Below, in pieces: positions 9,365 through 19,657 of a DNA stretch of 64,000 bases. The DNA is taken from the NCBI GenBank assembly GCA_963732355.1, contig CAVSZD010000011.1, forward strand, positions 248,001 through 312,000, given 5' to 3'. The stretch is from JADKAV01 sp963732355. GTDB taxonomy: Bacteria > Actinomycetota > Actinomycetes > S36-B12 > UBA10799. The notes below the pieces were generated by a model. The model worked only from the letters and a program-made list of their open reading frames with translations. It was not told where the DNA came from and ran no database searches. Position numbers and translations under genes: made by a program. Every line of letters begins with the position of its first letter. Within the stretch, counting starts at the first letter, position 1.

Positions 9365-10993
9365 CTACTTCATGTGGGGGTGGTTGTGATCGGTCGCCGG
9401 GACGAACGTCTCCTTGATGGACCTGGAACTGGTCCATCGCATCAGGTTCTGCGCCGCACCGGCCTTGTCGTTGGTCCCGGATGCCCTTCCGCCGCCGAAG
9501 GGCTGCTGGCCCACAACGGCCCCCGTGGGCTTGTCGTTGATGTAGAAGTTGCCGGCCGCGTAACGCAGGAACTCCCGGGCGTGTGCGATGGCAGCACGGT
9601 CCTGCGAAATGAACGCACCGGTCAGGGCGTACTTCGCGATGCCCTCCATCTGCTCGAGTGCGGTGGCGTAGCGCCGGTCGTCGTAGACGTGCACACCGAG
9701 CAGCGGCCCGAAGTACTCGTCGGTGAAGAACTCGTTGCCAGGGTCCTTGCTGAGAGCCACTGTCGGGCGGATGAAGTACCCCTCGCTGTCGTCGTAGGTG
9801 CCACCGGCGACAACCGAGACATCCGGGTTCTTCTTCGCCCGGTCAATGGCCGAGGAGACCTTGGCGAAGGACTTCGCGTCGATCACCGCGGACATGAAGT
9901 TGCTGAAGTCGGTCGTCGGTCCCATCGAAAGGTTCTCGACCTTGTCCAGGAAGTCGTCCTTCATGACCTTCCACACGCTGCGCGGGATATACGCGCGGCT
10001 GGCTGCCGAGCACTTCTGCCCCTGGAATTCGTAAGCCCCGCGGATCAGGGCGGTCGTGAGGACGTCGGGATCGGCCGAAGGATGGGCGAAGACGAAGTCC
10101 TTCCCACCGGTCTCGCCGACCAGTCGCGGGTAGGTGCGGTACTTGTCGATGTTCTCGCCCACGGTGCGCCACAGCAGATGGAACACCGGCGTGGAACCAG
10201 TGAAGTGGATGCCTGCGAGATCGGGGTCGTACAAAGCCACGTCCGAGACTGCGATGCCGTCACCGGTCACCATGTTGATCACGCCCGGGGGAAGTCCCGC
10301 CTCCAGCAGGAGTTCCATGATGTAGTGCGCGGCGAACTGCTGGGTAGGCGCGGGTTTCCAGACCACGACGTTGCCCATCATGGCCGGCGCGGTCGGAAGG
10401 TTCCCTGCGATGGCCGTGAAGTTGAAGGGCGTGACCGCGTAGACAAAACCCTCCAGGGGCCGGTGGTCGGTCTGGTTCCAGACACCGGGTGAGGAGGCCG
10501 GCTGCTCGCGCAGGATTGCGTCGGCGAACTTGACGTTGAAACGAAGGAAGTCGATGAGTTCGCAGGCGGAGTCGATCTCAGCCTGGAAGGCGGTCTTGGA
10601 CTGCCCGAGCATGGTGGCGGCGTTGAGGGTGTCCCGCCAGGGTCCGGCCAGAAGATCGGCGGCCTTCAGGAAGATGGCCGCCCGGTCGTCCCAGGACATC
10701 GCCCGCCAACCCGGCGCGGCCTTCTTCGCCGCCTCGAGCGCCGACGCCGCGTCCTTGCGGGTGGCGTTCTTCATCGAACCAAGGACCCGGGAGTGCGCGT
10801 GCGGCTGCACCACCTTGAGCCGCGACCCGCCACCCATGGTCCATTTGCCGTCGATGTTCATCGGCAGGTCCATCGACCCCTGGCTCTGCAACTGCGCCAG
10901 GCGCGCCTGCAGGGATGCGCGATGCGGGGAACCCGGTTCGTACAGACGGTTGGGTTCGTTCTCAATCTGGGGGATCTCGGTCACTGCGTCCAT
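9365..10993 (-). CDS. pruA: L-glutamate gamma-semialdehyde (1-pyrroline-5-carboxylate) dehydrogenase
   Basis: Oxidises glutamate semialdehyde, from proline breakdown, to glutamate with NAD. The 542-residue protein has the aldehyde dehydrogenase motifs LVGETGGKDF (general base region) and FQGQKCSAASRAY, which holds the catalytic cysteine. Length and sequence match monofunctional P5C dehydrogenases rather than the PutA fusion. The ATG at 10993 gives the normal length; the reading frame is open further upstream. It directly precedes gdh, so proline-derived glutamate can flow to 2-oxoglutarate. No proline dehydrogenase gene is in view. Confidence 0.95.
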   Translation of the reverse strand: MDAVTEIPQIENEPNRLYEPGSPHRASLQARLAQLQSQGSMDLPMNIDGKWTMGGGSRLKVVQPHAHSRVLGSMKNATRKDAASALEAAKKAAPGWRAMSWDDRAAIFLKAADLLAGPWRDTLNAATMLGQSKTAFQAEIDSACELIDFLRFNVKFADAILREQPASSPGVWNQTDHRPLEGFVYAVTPFNFTAIAGNLPTAPAMMGNVVVWKPAPTQQFAAHYIMELLLEAGLPPGVINMVTGDGIAVSDVALYDPDLAGIHFTGSTPVFHLLWRTVGENIDKYRTYPRLVGETGGKDFVFAHPSADPDVLTTALIRGAYEFQGQKCSAASRAYIPRSVWKVMKDDFLDKVENLSMGPTTDFSNFMSAVIDAKSFAKVSSAIDRAKKNPDVSVVAGGTYDDSEGYFIRPTVALSKDPGNEFFTDEYFGPLLGVHVYDDRRYATALEQMEGIAKYALTGAFISQDRAAIAHAREFLRYAAGNFYINDKPTGAVVGQQPFGGGRASGTNDKAGAAQNLMRWTSSRSIKETFVPATDHNHPHMK

Positions 10994-11030
10994 GCCCCGA
11001 TACTTCCATCTGATGCGTTTCGATGTGCGG

Positions 11031-11402
11031 TTACTGCAGGTGCCCGATCTCGTCCACGGCGTACCACTCAAGGTCGTCGACGAACAATGCCGCCCAGTCG
11101 GCCACGGGTATGTCCGATGTCGCGGTCATCGAGGTCAATCCGCCCGGGCTGACCTGGGCGGACTCAGGTGTCACATCCACCGCGATGGTCGCCCTGCGCC
11201 GACCGGAGGTCATGGCAGAAACGGTCGACACCTCTTCGGCAGCCTTCGTCGCGAGGAACTCAAGCTCCTCTTCATCGGCTTCGGGGTTCTGTGCCCGCAG
11301 AGCGGTGGTAACACCGTTCATCGCAGTGCCTGAAGGCACCGAGCCTTCCCGGTACCAGGCGAGGACCTCGGGCAGTGTGCTGGGGATGTAGGCGCGGATC
11401 AA
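11031..11402 (-). CDS. Conserved actinobacterial protein, DUF6912-like
   Basis: A 123-residue soluble protein of unknown function. It starts IRAYIPSTLPEVLAWYREG, has an acidic centre (EADEEELEFLATKAAEE) and a C-terminal strand-rich part, a pattern I associate with the DUF6912 family of actinobacteria. The start is a TTG at 11402 that overlaps the patatin-like gene's stop as TTGA, indicating coupled translation with that gene. There is no signal peptide or membrane segment. The family assignment is from memory of the motif and is tentative. Confidence 0.7.
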   Translation of the reverse strand: MIRAYIPSTLPEVLAWYREGSVPSGTAMNGVTTALRAQNPEADEEELEFLATKAAEEVSTVSAMTSGRRRATIAVDVTPESAQVSPGGLTSMTATSDIPVADWAALFVDDLEWYAVDEIGHLQ

Positions 11403-12397
11403 CTGACGTCGGCCAAGTGGTCCGGACCGACGCGGTCGGGGTCGCGCAGGGCTTCCGCGGACGTCTGCAGCGAGGTCTCCAGCACTGCCATGCGACGACT
11501 GTTATCCATGACGTTGGCGCCCATCGCCTCAAGATCCTCCGGGCCGGGGCCCAGGATCGTGACATCAGCACCACCGGCGCGCAGTTTGTCCACTTCGTGC
11601 AGGCAGCGCTTGGTCACCTGGACCCGCCAGCGGCGCTCCACCCGACCCAGCATGGTGTCCGGTTGGTCCATGGCGAAGGACAGCATCGGAGCCAGGACGT
11701 AGACCTCGTCGAGGTCCAGGCCCGCCAAGAGGTCCGCTGAGGTCGCCGACCAGGCACCGCCGTCGATGTAGGTGCGTCCGGCGATCTCCATCGGGCGGAA
11801 CCAGCCAGGGATCGCACAACTTGCCATGACCGCGTCAGACAGGGCCACTTCGGGAGCGTTGTCATGACCGAAGGCGACCCGGCGACCACTTTCGTAGTCC
11901 AGCGCCACGATCCACACGTTGTCGTGCGGTGACCACTCACCGAAGGGTGTGAACGCCTCCACCAGATGCCCCACCCGCTGCAACGAGCCCTTGCCCGCCG
12001 GCAGGAACGCCGAGAGGACCGCGGTGGGCGGCATCTTGCGCGCCCCGCCGGTCAGCGTGCGCCGGATCAGCTTCCCGCTACCCGGTCCGAGCAGCCTCGG
12101 CAGCCCCGGGCGGTGGCTGCCAGTTGCTTTCTCGTAGTCCCACGAGTACCCGGCCAGAGGACCGTCGTTGATGGCCTTGCCCCGTTGATGATCGATCAAT
12201 TGCTCGACACTGACACCAGCGCCGAGCAGCGCGGACAGGACCGAACCGGCTGAGGTCCCGACGATGTAGTCGGAGTCGCGGGGGTCGAAGCCGTGCAGAT
12301 CCTCGAGCGCCTTGAGCGCCCCAACCATCCAGGCCGCACCGAGGATGCCGCCGCCACCGAGTACGAGTCCGCGTCGCGGACCAGTTCGTGAGGCCAT
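11399..12397 (-). CDS. Patatin-like phospholipase
   Basis: Predicted lipid acyl hydrolase with a Ser-Asp dyad. The 332-residue protein has the oxyanion loop GGGGILG near residue 14, the nucleophile elbow GTSAGS and the DGG motif (YIDGGAWS) with the catalytic aspartate. There is no signal peptide, so it probably acts in the cytoplasm or at the inner membrane face. The ATG at 12397 is preferred to the first ATG 42 bases upstream because the conserved RRGLVLGGGG follows directly. It lies downstream of the wax ester/triacylglycerol synthase gene, which suggests a lipid storage and turnover pair, and overlaps the next gene by 4 bases. Confidence 0.88.
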   Translation of the reverse strand: MASRTGPRRGLVLGGGGILGAAWMVGALKALEDLHGFDPRDSDYIVGTSAGSVLSALLGAGVSVEQLIDHQRGKAINDGPLAGYSWDYEKATGSHRPGLPRLLGPGSGKLIRRTLTGGARKMPPTAVLSAFLPAGKGSLQRVGHLVEAFTPFGEWSPHDNVWIVALDYESGRRVAFGHDNAPEVALSDAVMASCAIPGWFRPMEIAGRTYIDGGAWSATSADLLAGLDLDEVYVLAPMLSFAMDQPDTMLGRVERRWRVQVTKRCLHEVDKLRAGGADVTILGPGPEDLEAMGANVMDNSRRMAVLETSLQTSAEALRDPDRVGPDHLADVS

Positions 12398-12465
12398 CGC
12401 CTTCTTCAGCCTCCAATCGAGGATCAGTCTGCTGCGCAATCGTGATAACGCTACTCGGCGGAACG

Positions 12466-13890
12466 TTAGTCCCTTCGGACGCGTTTTGCTCGCGTACGCG
12501 TGCGTCGTGTCGTTTCGAGCAGCTCGTCCATGGCCTCTGAGAGGCAGGCCGTGAGCACGTCGATGTCATCCATCGCGTCACGATCGGCGTTCAGTCCGAA
12601 GAACACCCCGCCGTTGTACGAGGTGAGCCCGATGGTGACGGCCATACCCTTGACCAGCGGCAGCACCGGGTAGGCACCCAGCAACTGGGCTCCGGCCACA
12701 TAGAGCGGCGTCTGGGGTCCGGGCACGTTGGTCACCACGACGTTGGACACCCGCCGGGACAGGTCTCCGGCCACCCTCGCTCCCATCGCGTGCAGTGTGG
12801 GGGGCGCGAAACCAGTCAGCGCGACGATGCTCTGAGCACCGACCATGTGGCCGCCCTCTTTGTGCTGACCCATCTCGAAGCTGATCCGGTTGAGCCGCAC
12901 CACGGGATCCGGCTCGCCAGTGGGCAGATCGACGAGGAACGCCGCCACCCGGTTGCCAGGCCGGCGCTGATCGATGTCGTGGACGCTGACCGGGACCATG
13001 GCCCGGATGGTGTGCCGGGTGCCCACGGTTTCCTGGCGGGTCATGAGCCAGGCCCGCAGCGCACCGGCGATCACGGCCAGAACCACATCGTTCACGGTGC
13101 CGCCGTGCTGGCGCCTGATCCGCTTGAAGTCCTCGAGGTCCAGCGTGGCCGTGCCGAACCGCCGCTGCGCGCCGATCGGTACATTCAGCGGGCTCTCAGC
13201 GGGCGGACGGGCCGCCGACCACAAGGCGGTGACCAGACCCCCTGCCTGCCGGAGCACCCCCGAGGCCGACTGGCTGAAGTCGTTGAAGCTCTTGCGGGCA
13301 CCGTCTACCACCACCGCCGGGCGCCGGATGGTCTCCACGACCGCGCCCGCGACCAGCTCTGCCCCACTGGGCTCCTGGGAAGGGTTCCAGTGCAGATCAG
13401 GGGTGGGCTTGGGGTCTGCGGTGTTGTCCAGGATCACCTGGCCGATGTCGACGGCCGCGGTCCCGTCGATCATGGCGTGGTGGGTCTTGGTGAGGATGGC
13501 GAACCGGCCTCCCTCGAGGCCTTCGACCAGGTACACCTCCCACAGCGGCCGCGCGCGGTCCAGCGGGCGGCTCATGATCCGGGCTGCCAGCTCCCGCAAC
13601 TGGCCATCGGTGCCAGGCGAGGGCAGCGCCGAGCGGCGCACGTGGAACGCAACATCGAAGTCCTGGTCGTCGACCCACACCGGGTTGGCCAGCCGCCCCG
13701 GCACCCAGCGGATCCGCTGGCGGTAGCGGGGCACGAAAGCGATCCGGCGGCGGATCAGAGTCACCAGCCGGTCGTAGTCGAAACCCGTGTCGGGGGCCTG
13801 GAAGACGAGCACCTCACCCACGTGCATCGGGGTGGTCTCATCCTCCAGATACAGGAAGGAGACATCCAATGCGCTCAGTCGGTCCGGCAC
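12466..13890 (-). CDS. Wax ester synthase / acyl-CoA:diacylglycerol acyltransferase (WS/DGAT)
   Basis: Makes triacylglycerol or wax esters from acyl-CoA and diacylglycerol or fatty alcohol. The 474-residue protein begins PDRLSALDVSFLYLED, has the acyl-transfer motif HHAMIDG (HHxxxDG) and the conserved NVPGPQ region near its C-terminus, all typical of the family. The GTG at 13890 with AGGGA just upstream gives the usual start; the reading frame is open about 280 bases further upstream without conservation. With the patatin-like gene next to it, the organism probably stores neutral lipid. Confidence 0.92.
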   Translation of the reverse strand: MPDRLSALDVSFLYLEDETTPMHVGEVLVFQAPDTGFDYDRLVTLIRRRIAFVPRYRQRIRWVPGRLANPVWVDDQDFDVAFHVRRSALPSPGTDGQLRELAARIMSRPLDRARPLWEVYLVEGLEGGRFAILTKTHHAMIDGTAAVDIGQVILDNTADPKPTPDLHWNPSQEPSGAELVAGAVVETIRRPAVVVDGARKSFNDFSQSASGVLRQAGGLVTALWSAARPPAESPLNVPIGAQRRFGTATLDLEDFKRIRRQHGGTVNDVVLAVIAGALRAWLMTRQETVGTRHTIRAMVPVSVHDIDQRRPGNRVAAFLVDLPTGEPDPVVRLNRISFEMGQHKEGGHMVGAQSIVALTGFAPPTLHAMGARVAGDLSRRVSNVVVTNVPGPQTPLYVAGAQLLGAYPVLPLVKGMAVTIGLTSYNGGVFFGLNADRDAMDDIDVLTACLSEAMDELLETTRRTRTRAKRVRRD

Positions 13891-13957
13891 TGCGTCCCTG
13901 CCTTTCTGGTCGGGCGTTTCCCATTGTTCCACTCGCCGCGCCCGGCCCGCGGTCCCA

Positions 13958-14605
13958 TCAGCGCGACAGATCCACGCCGAAGAGGACATCGAGTTCGGCG
14001 GCGGTCGTCGCGTAGTCCGTGTGGTGCACACCGACCAGGCCGAGGTCTCGGGCCGCCACGATGTTGGGCATAAGGTCATCGACGAACACACACTGCTCAG
14101 CGGCGAGCCCGATGGCCTCCAGGGTGTGCTGGTAGATCTGGGCGTCCGGCTTGCGCATCCCGACCTCACCGGAGATCACGACAGCGTCGAACATGCCGTC
14201 GAACAGGTCGGTCGGATAGTTGTTGCCCCAGGAGTTGCTCAGCAGTGCGGTGCGGATGCCCTGCTCCTTGGCCCGGCGCACGTAGGCGATCATGTCCGGG
14301 CTGTGCCGGAAGAACTTGAACATGCGGTCCAGCAGTCCGGCTGCGGCGACGGTCTGCCCGGTGCGGGTGGTCAGGGAGTCGGCCAAGTGCTCCTCGAACT
14401 GCGGAACCTGCATCTCGCCGCGCTCCAACGCATGGATCGGGTTGTAGGCGGCTTCGATCGCGTAATCGCGGCCCAGCCATTCGCGCATGACCTCGATGAA
14501 GGCCGTGATGTCGATCTGCTCCTCGGCGGCCCACGCCCCCATCGCCTCAGGCATCCCGACGGTGAGCACCCCGCCCCAGTCGACGATCAGTCCTGAGAGC
14601 GGCAT
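13958..14605 (-). CDS. HAD-superfamily hydrolase
   Basis: A 215-residue haloacid dehalogenase-type phosphatase of unknown substrate. Motif I is VDWGGVLT with the nucleophilic aspartate; the usual second aspartate is replaced by glycine, as in the epoxide hydrolase/dehalogenase branch. Motif II is TALLSNSWG, the motif III lysine is in RKPDAQIY, and motif IV is CVFVDDLMPN. The TAACCT -10 box lies over the stop codon of the CpaE-like gene and ends six bases before the ATG, so it can be transcribed separately and leaderless. Confidence 0.85.
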   Translation of the reverse strand: MPLSGLIVDWGGVLTVGMPEAMGAWAAEEQIDITAFIEVMREWLGRDYAIEAAYNPIHALERGEMQVPQFEEHLADSLTTRTGQTVAAAGLLDRMFKFFRHSPDMIAYVRRAKEQGIRTALLSNSWGNNYPTDLFDGMFDAVVISGEVGMRKPDAQIYQHTLEAIGLAAEQCVFVDDLMPNIVAARDLGLVGVHHTDYATTAAELDVLFGVDLSR

Positions 14606-14611
14606 ATGCCC

Positions 14612-14617
14612 AGGTTA
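14612..14617 (-). promoter_or_regulatory. -10 box TAACCT of the HAD gene (leaderless)
   Basis: TAACCT ends six bases before the ATG at 14605, and its TAA is also the stop codon of the upstream CpaE-like gene. Confidence 0.45.
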
Positions 14618-15634
14618 TCGGGCCACTTCAGACACGATGGGGCCAAGGGCGTCGGCCCGGAGCGGATCCCCCAGGAAGCCGACCGCCGCTTGGGGCAGGA
14701 ACTGGCCGAGCCGGTCTGCTACCCGGGCGGTTGCCGCGCGCGGATCGGCGCACTTGTTGATCACAACGGTCACGGTGCCGGTCACGGTCTCCACGACCGC
14801 GGGCAGGCTTCGCCAGAGACGCTGCTGGGCGACCTCGGTGTCACCCACCACGATGACGACGTGCTGGGCGGTTCCCAGGGCGATCATCGTGGCGGTGGTC
14901 CAGTCGGGCACAAGGCCGATGTCGGCACCCGGATCGACCGCGCTGTCCACATCGACTATCACGTGCCGGTAGCGCCTGCGGGCAGTGGCCAGGACCTGCG
15001 CGAAGGCACCTGGGTGCACGGCCGGGTAGGCGACGGGTTCCACTCCGGTGAGCACCTGCAAGCCGGAGCCGACAGTGGCGCTGGCGAGATCGTCCACGCC
15101 GCGGTCGACGGCCAGGCAGGCCCGCAACAGGCCGCCGATGGGCAGACCGAATCGATCCCCGATGCCAGCGGCGTGGACATTGGCGTCGAGCAGCAGGGTG
15201 GGCGCCGATGTCGTGAGGGCTTCGGCCAGAGCACACGCCACGGTCGTGACACCCCACGATCCCGGTGGGCCCCACACCGTGACCACAGCGCCGGGTGCGG
15301 GTGCAGGTTCGCCCACCGCCCGCAGAAGGCGGTTCAGGTCGGCTTCATGGGCAGGGCAGTCGCCGGTTTCTCCGACCACGACGACCGGGGCGAGCGATCG
15401 CAGCCGGGACAGGCCCTCATGCAGGCGCGGCAGGTCCTCGGGCAGGACCACCAGACCGACCGGGTCATTCTCACAACGAAGCAGGACTTCGACCATGGTG
15501 CGGCAAGCCACGACGGGCAGGCCAGCCGCCTGCGCATCTGCGGTCAGCAAGTCCTCCCACAACTTGCCGGTCCGCCCGAGCACGATCGTCAACGTCACGT
15601 TTTCCCCAGGTCCGAGTTTCGACTCTGCGGTCAT
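14615..15634 (-). CDS. CpaE-like / MinD-ParA family protein with degenerate P-loop
   Basis: A 339-residue two-part protein: a receiver-like N-terminal region (to about 110) and a SIMIBI-type ATPase fold (about 115-339). The family includes CpaE, which positions pilus machinery, and septum-site proteins; its actinobacterial members often sit with TadA-type pilus genes, but none are seen here. The expected Walker A lysines are missing: the loop reads GPPGSWGVTT (about 122-131) where GGxGKTT is expected. Later motifs remain: LLLDANVHAAGIGDRFG, HVIVDVD and VVINKCADPRA. It may bind nucleotide weakly or not at all. It diverges from the BldC-like gene, 26 bases away. Confidence 0.75.
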   Translation of the reverse strand: MTAESKLGPGENVTLTIVLGRTGKLWEDLLTADAQAAGLPVVACRTMVEVLLRCENDPVGLVVLPEDLPRLHEGLSRLRSLAPVVVVGETGDCPAHEADLNRLLRAVGEPAPAPGAVVTVWGPPGSWGVTTVACALAEALTTSAPTLLLDANVHAAGIGDRFGLPIGGLLRACLAVDRGVDDLASATVGSGLQVLTGVEPVAYPAVHPGAFAQVLATARRRYRHVIVDVDSAVDPGADIGLVPDWTTATMIALGTAQHVVIVVGDTEVAQQRLWRSLPAVVETVTGTVTVVINKCADPRAATARVADRLGQFLPQAAVGFLGDPLRADALGPIVSEVAR

Positions 15635-15660
15635 TATGTCCCTGTGGGATCATTCCCCTC

Positions 15661-15900
15661 GTGCGCTTCCTCACTCTGGCCGACGTCGCGGAGACTCTGA
15701 ACATCTCCTCGGCTCAGACCTACGCCCTGGTCAGGTCCGGGGAACTGCGCGCGATCAAGGTCGGCGGCCGGGGCCAGTGGCGGGTGGAGGCCACCGAACT
15801 CGAGGACTACATCCAACGTGCCTACGAGAAGACCGCCGCGATGTTAGCCGACGGGGATCTCGACGCGGCCGAGCACGGCGGCGACCTGCCGAAGAGGTAG
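15661..15900 (+). CDS. Small helix-turn-helix DNA-binding protein, BldC/excisionase-like
   Basis: A 79-residue protein, nearly all of it a MerR-type winged helix: FLTLADVAETLNISSAQTYA, LVRSGELRAIKVGG, QWRVEATELEDYIQ. This is the layout of excisionases and of the Streptomyces developmental regulator BldC (about 68 residues), which binds DNA as head-to-tail filaments on direct repeats. The GTG at 15661 places the helix-turn-helix at the very N-terminus, as in BldC. Its last 57 bases overlap the end of a gene on the opposite strand. Four 10-bp direct repeats lie about 500 bases downstream at the Rv3235-like start. Confidence 0.8.
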   Translation: MRFLTLADVAETLNISSAQTYALVRSGELRAIKVGGRGQWRVEATELEDYIQRAYEKTAAMLADGDLDAAEHGGDLPKR

Positions 15901-16350
15901 CAACTCGGGCCGACCTTCGCAGCGCACGTGCGCGAAGTCCTGGGCGATCCACTCCAATTGCACGATGCGGCTTCCCCCGTCAGCCAGCAGCACTTCGCGC
16001 GGGATACGCCCGGCCAGATGGCGCAGGGCCTGCCTGAAGGTCAGCGGGCTGGCCGGCACCCGCTGGTCGGCTCGGCTACCGGTTCGGATGGCCGCGCATG
16101 CCTGCGCGCGCACCAGCGCACTGGGAATCTGGAACCAGTCGTCGCCCACCGCAAGCAACTGCCCACGCAGAGTCCGTCCCGACACCTCGGCCTCGAGATC
16201 GACGTACCCGCCCAGGTAGTCGCGCAACATCCACGAACCCCGCTGGACCTCCAGGGCGTCGCGGTGCTCGTAGTGCAGATCCAGCCGGTCGCTGGCCGTC
16301 ACCTGCACCTCGATGTCGGTGAGTTCGCTCCAGTGGTCGTCCATATCCAC
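15844..16350 (-). CDS. Conserved hypothetical protein
   Basis: A 168-residue soluble protein that I do not recognise. It has an N-terminal strand-rich part (IEVQVTASDRLDLHY, DYLGGYVDLEAEVSGRTLRG) that resembles a small barrel, a middle helix region and a C-terminal part ending ELLPLRQVAAVLGRV. There are no cysteines pointing to metal binding, no signal peptide and no membrane segment. GTG 16350 and ATG 16344 are both possible starts; a TAGCCT box is nearby. It is convergent with the BldC-like gene, and the two coding regions overlap by 57 bases. Confidence 0.7.
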   Translation of the reverse strand: MDMDDHWSELTDIEVQVTASDRLDLHYEHRDALEVQRGSWMLRDYLGGYVDLEAEVSGRTLRGQLLAVGDDWFQIPSALVRAQACAAIRTGSRADQRVPASPLTFRQALRHLAGRIPREVLLADGGSRIVQLEWIAQDFAHVRCEGRPELLPLRQVAAVLGRVEIPVG

Positions 16351-16380
16351 AACAGGCTAAACCAGTGGTCGCAATAGGCA

Positions 16381-16386
16381 TAAGAT
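16381..16386 (+). promoter_or_regulatory. -10 box TAAGAT upstream of the Rv3235-like gene
   Basis: TAAGAT predicts a transcription start near 16393, inside the four decamer repeats. No -35 box is evident, which would fit a promoter that depends on or is governed by a repeat-binding protein. Confidence 0.4.
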
Positions 16387-16390
16387 CTGA

Positions 16391-16430
16391 ATCAAACGAC
16401 ATCAAACGACGCCAAATGAGATCAAATGAA
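16391..16430 (+). repeat. Four tandem 10-bp direct repeats (possible operator)
   Basis: Units are atcaaacgac, atcaaacgac, gccaaatgag and atcaaatgaa. The first two are identical and the others keep the CAAA core. The 10-bp period places each unit on the same DNA face. The ATG of the next gene lies within the fourth unit, so a protein bound here would cover the transcription and translation start. Confidence 0.75.
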
Positions 16431-16836
16431 CACACGTGCCCTTGCCCAAGCCTTTCCATGCGATGCCTGGGAGCCCGCAACCCAGCCACCGCGCACCCGC
16501 CATCTACGGCTCGTCACCGACGATCAGCCGCCCGGCCCGGACGAGGTGTGGGTGAAACGCCTGACGCAATGCCTGGTCGAGGTCCTGGCCGGGCAACGTT
16601 CGGCAGCAACCCTGGTGCGGGTACTTTCGCCCGCAGTCTTCTCCGCGTTGCGAACATGCGAGGCCGACAAACGCCTCACCGGCGGGCGAGTGGTCAGCGT
16701 TCGCACTCAGGCCCTCACCGACCAGAGCGTCGAGGTCGCCGCAGTGGTCAAGTGCGAACAGCGCACCCGAGCCGTGGCACTGCGCCTGCACCGGCGATCG
16801 GACCGGTGGCGGGTCGTCTGCCTTCTGGTCGTCTGA
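16426..16836 (+). CDS. Rv3235-family protein (DUF6459-like)
   Basis: A 136-residue protein of unknown function. The first 45 residues are variable and proline-rich. The rest has an alpha helix (KRLTQCLVEVLAGQRSAATL), a hinge and then strands ending TRAVALRLHRRSDRWRVVCL. This matches the Rv3235 family found beside secA in many actinobacteria. The fold resembles small NTF2-like domains, which is inference. The gene ends exactly where the secA stop begins on the other strand (16836/16837). Confidence 0.75.
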   Translation: MNTRALAQAFPCDAWEPATQPPRTRHLRLVTDDQPPGPDEVWVKRLTQCLVEVLAGQRSAATLVRVLSPAVFSALRTCEADKRLTGGRVVSVRTQALTDQSVEVAAVVKCEQRTRAVALRLHRRSDRWRVVCLLVV

Positions 16837-19616
<2,780 letters not shown>

Positions 19617-19622
19617 CATTGC

Positions 19623-19628
19623 ATGTTA
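19623..19628 (-). promoter_or_regulatory. -10 box TAACAT of secA (leaderless)
   Basis: TAACAT ends six bases before GTG 19616 and only three before ATG 19619, favouring the GTG as the leaderless start. Confidence 0.45.
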
Positions 19629-19657
19629 CGTGACGACGTTGGTGGTGGGATGGGGTC

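Noticed and set aside
12790..14073. A 427-codon open frame antisense to the WS/DGAT and HAD genes
   Set aside because: It crosses two real genes and their gap and shows no conserved features.
13891..14169. Longer N-terminus of the WS/DGAT protein
   Set aside because: The extra region is the antisense of the HAD gene and its gap; conserved sequence begins at PDRLSALDVSF.
16391..16430. CRISPR-like array in the decamer repeats
   Set aside because: Units are 10 bp, head to tail and without spacers; no cas genes are near.
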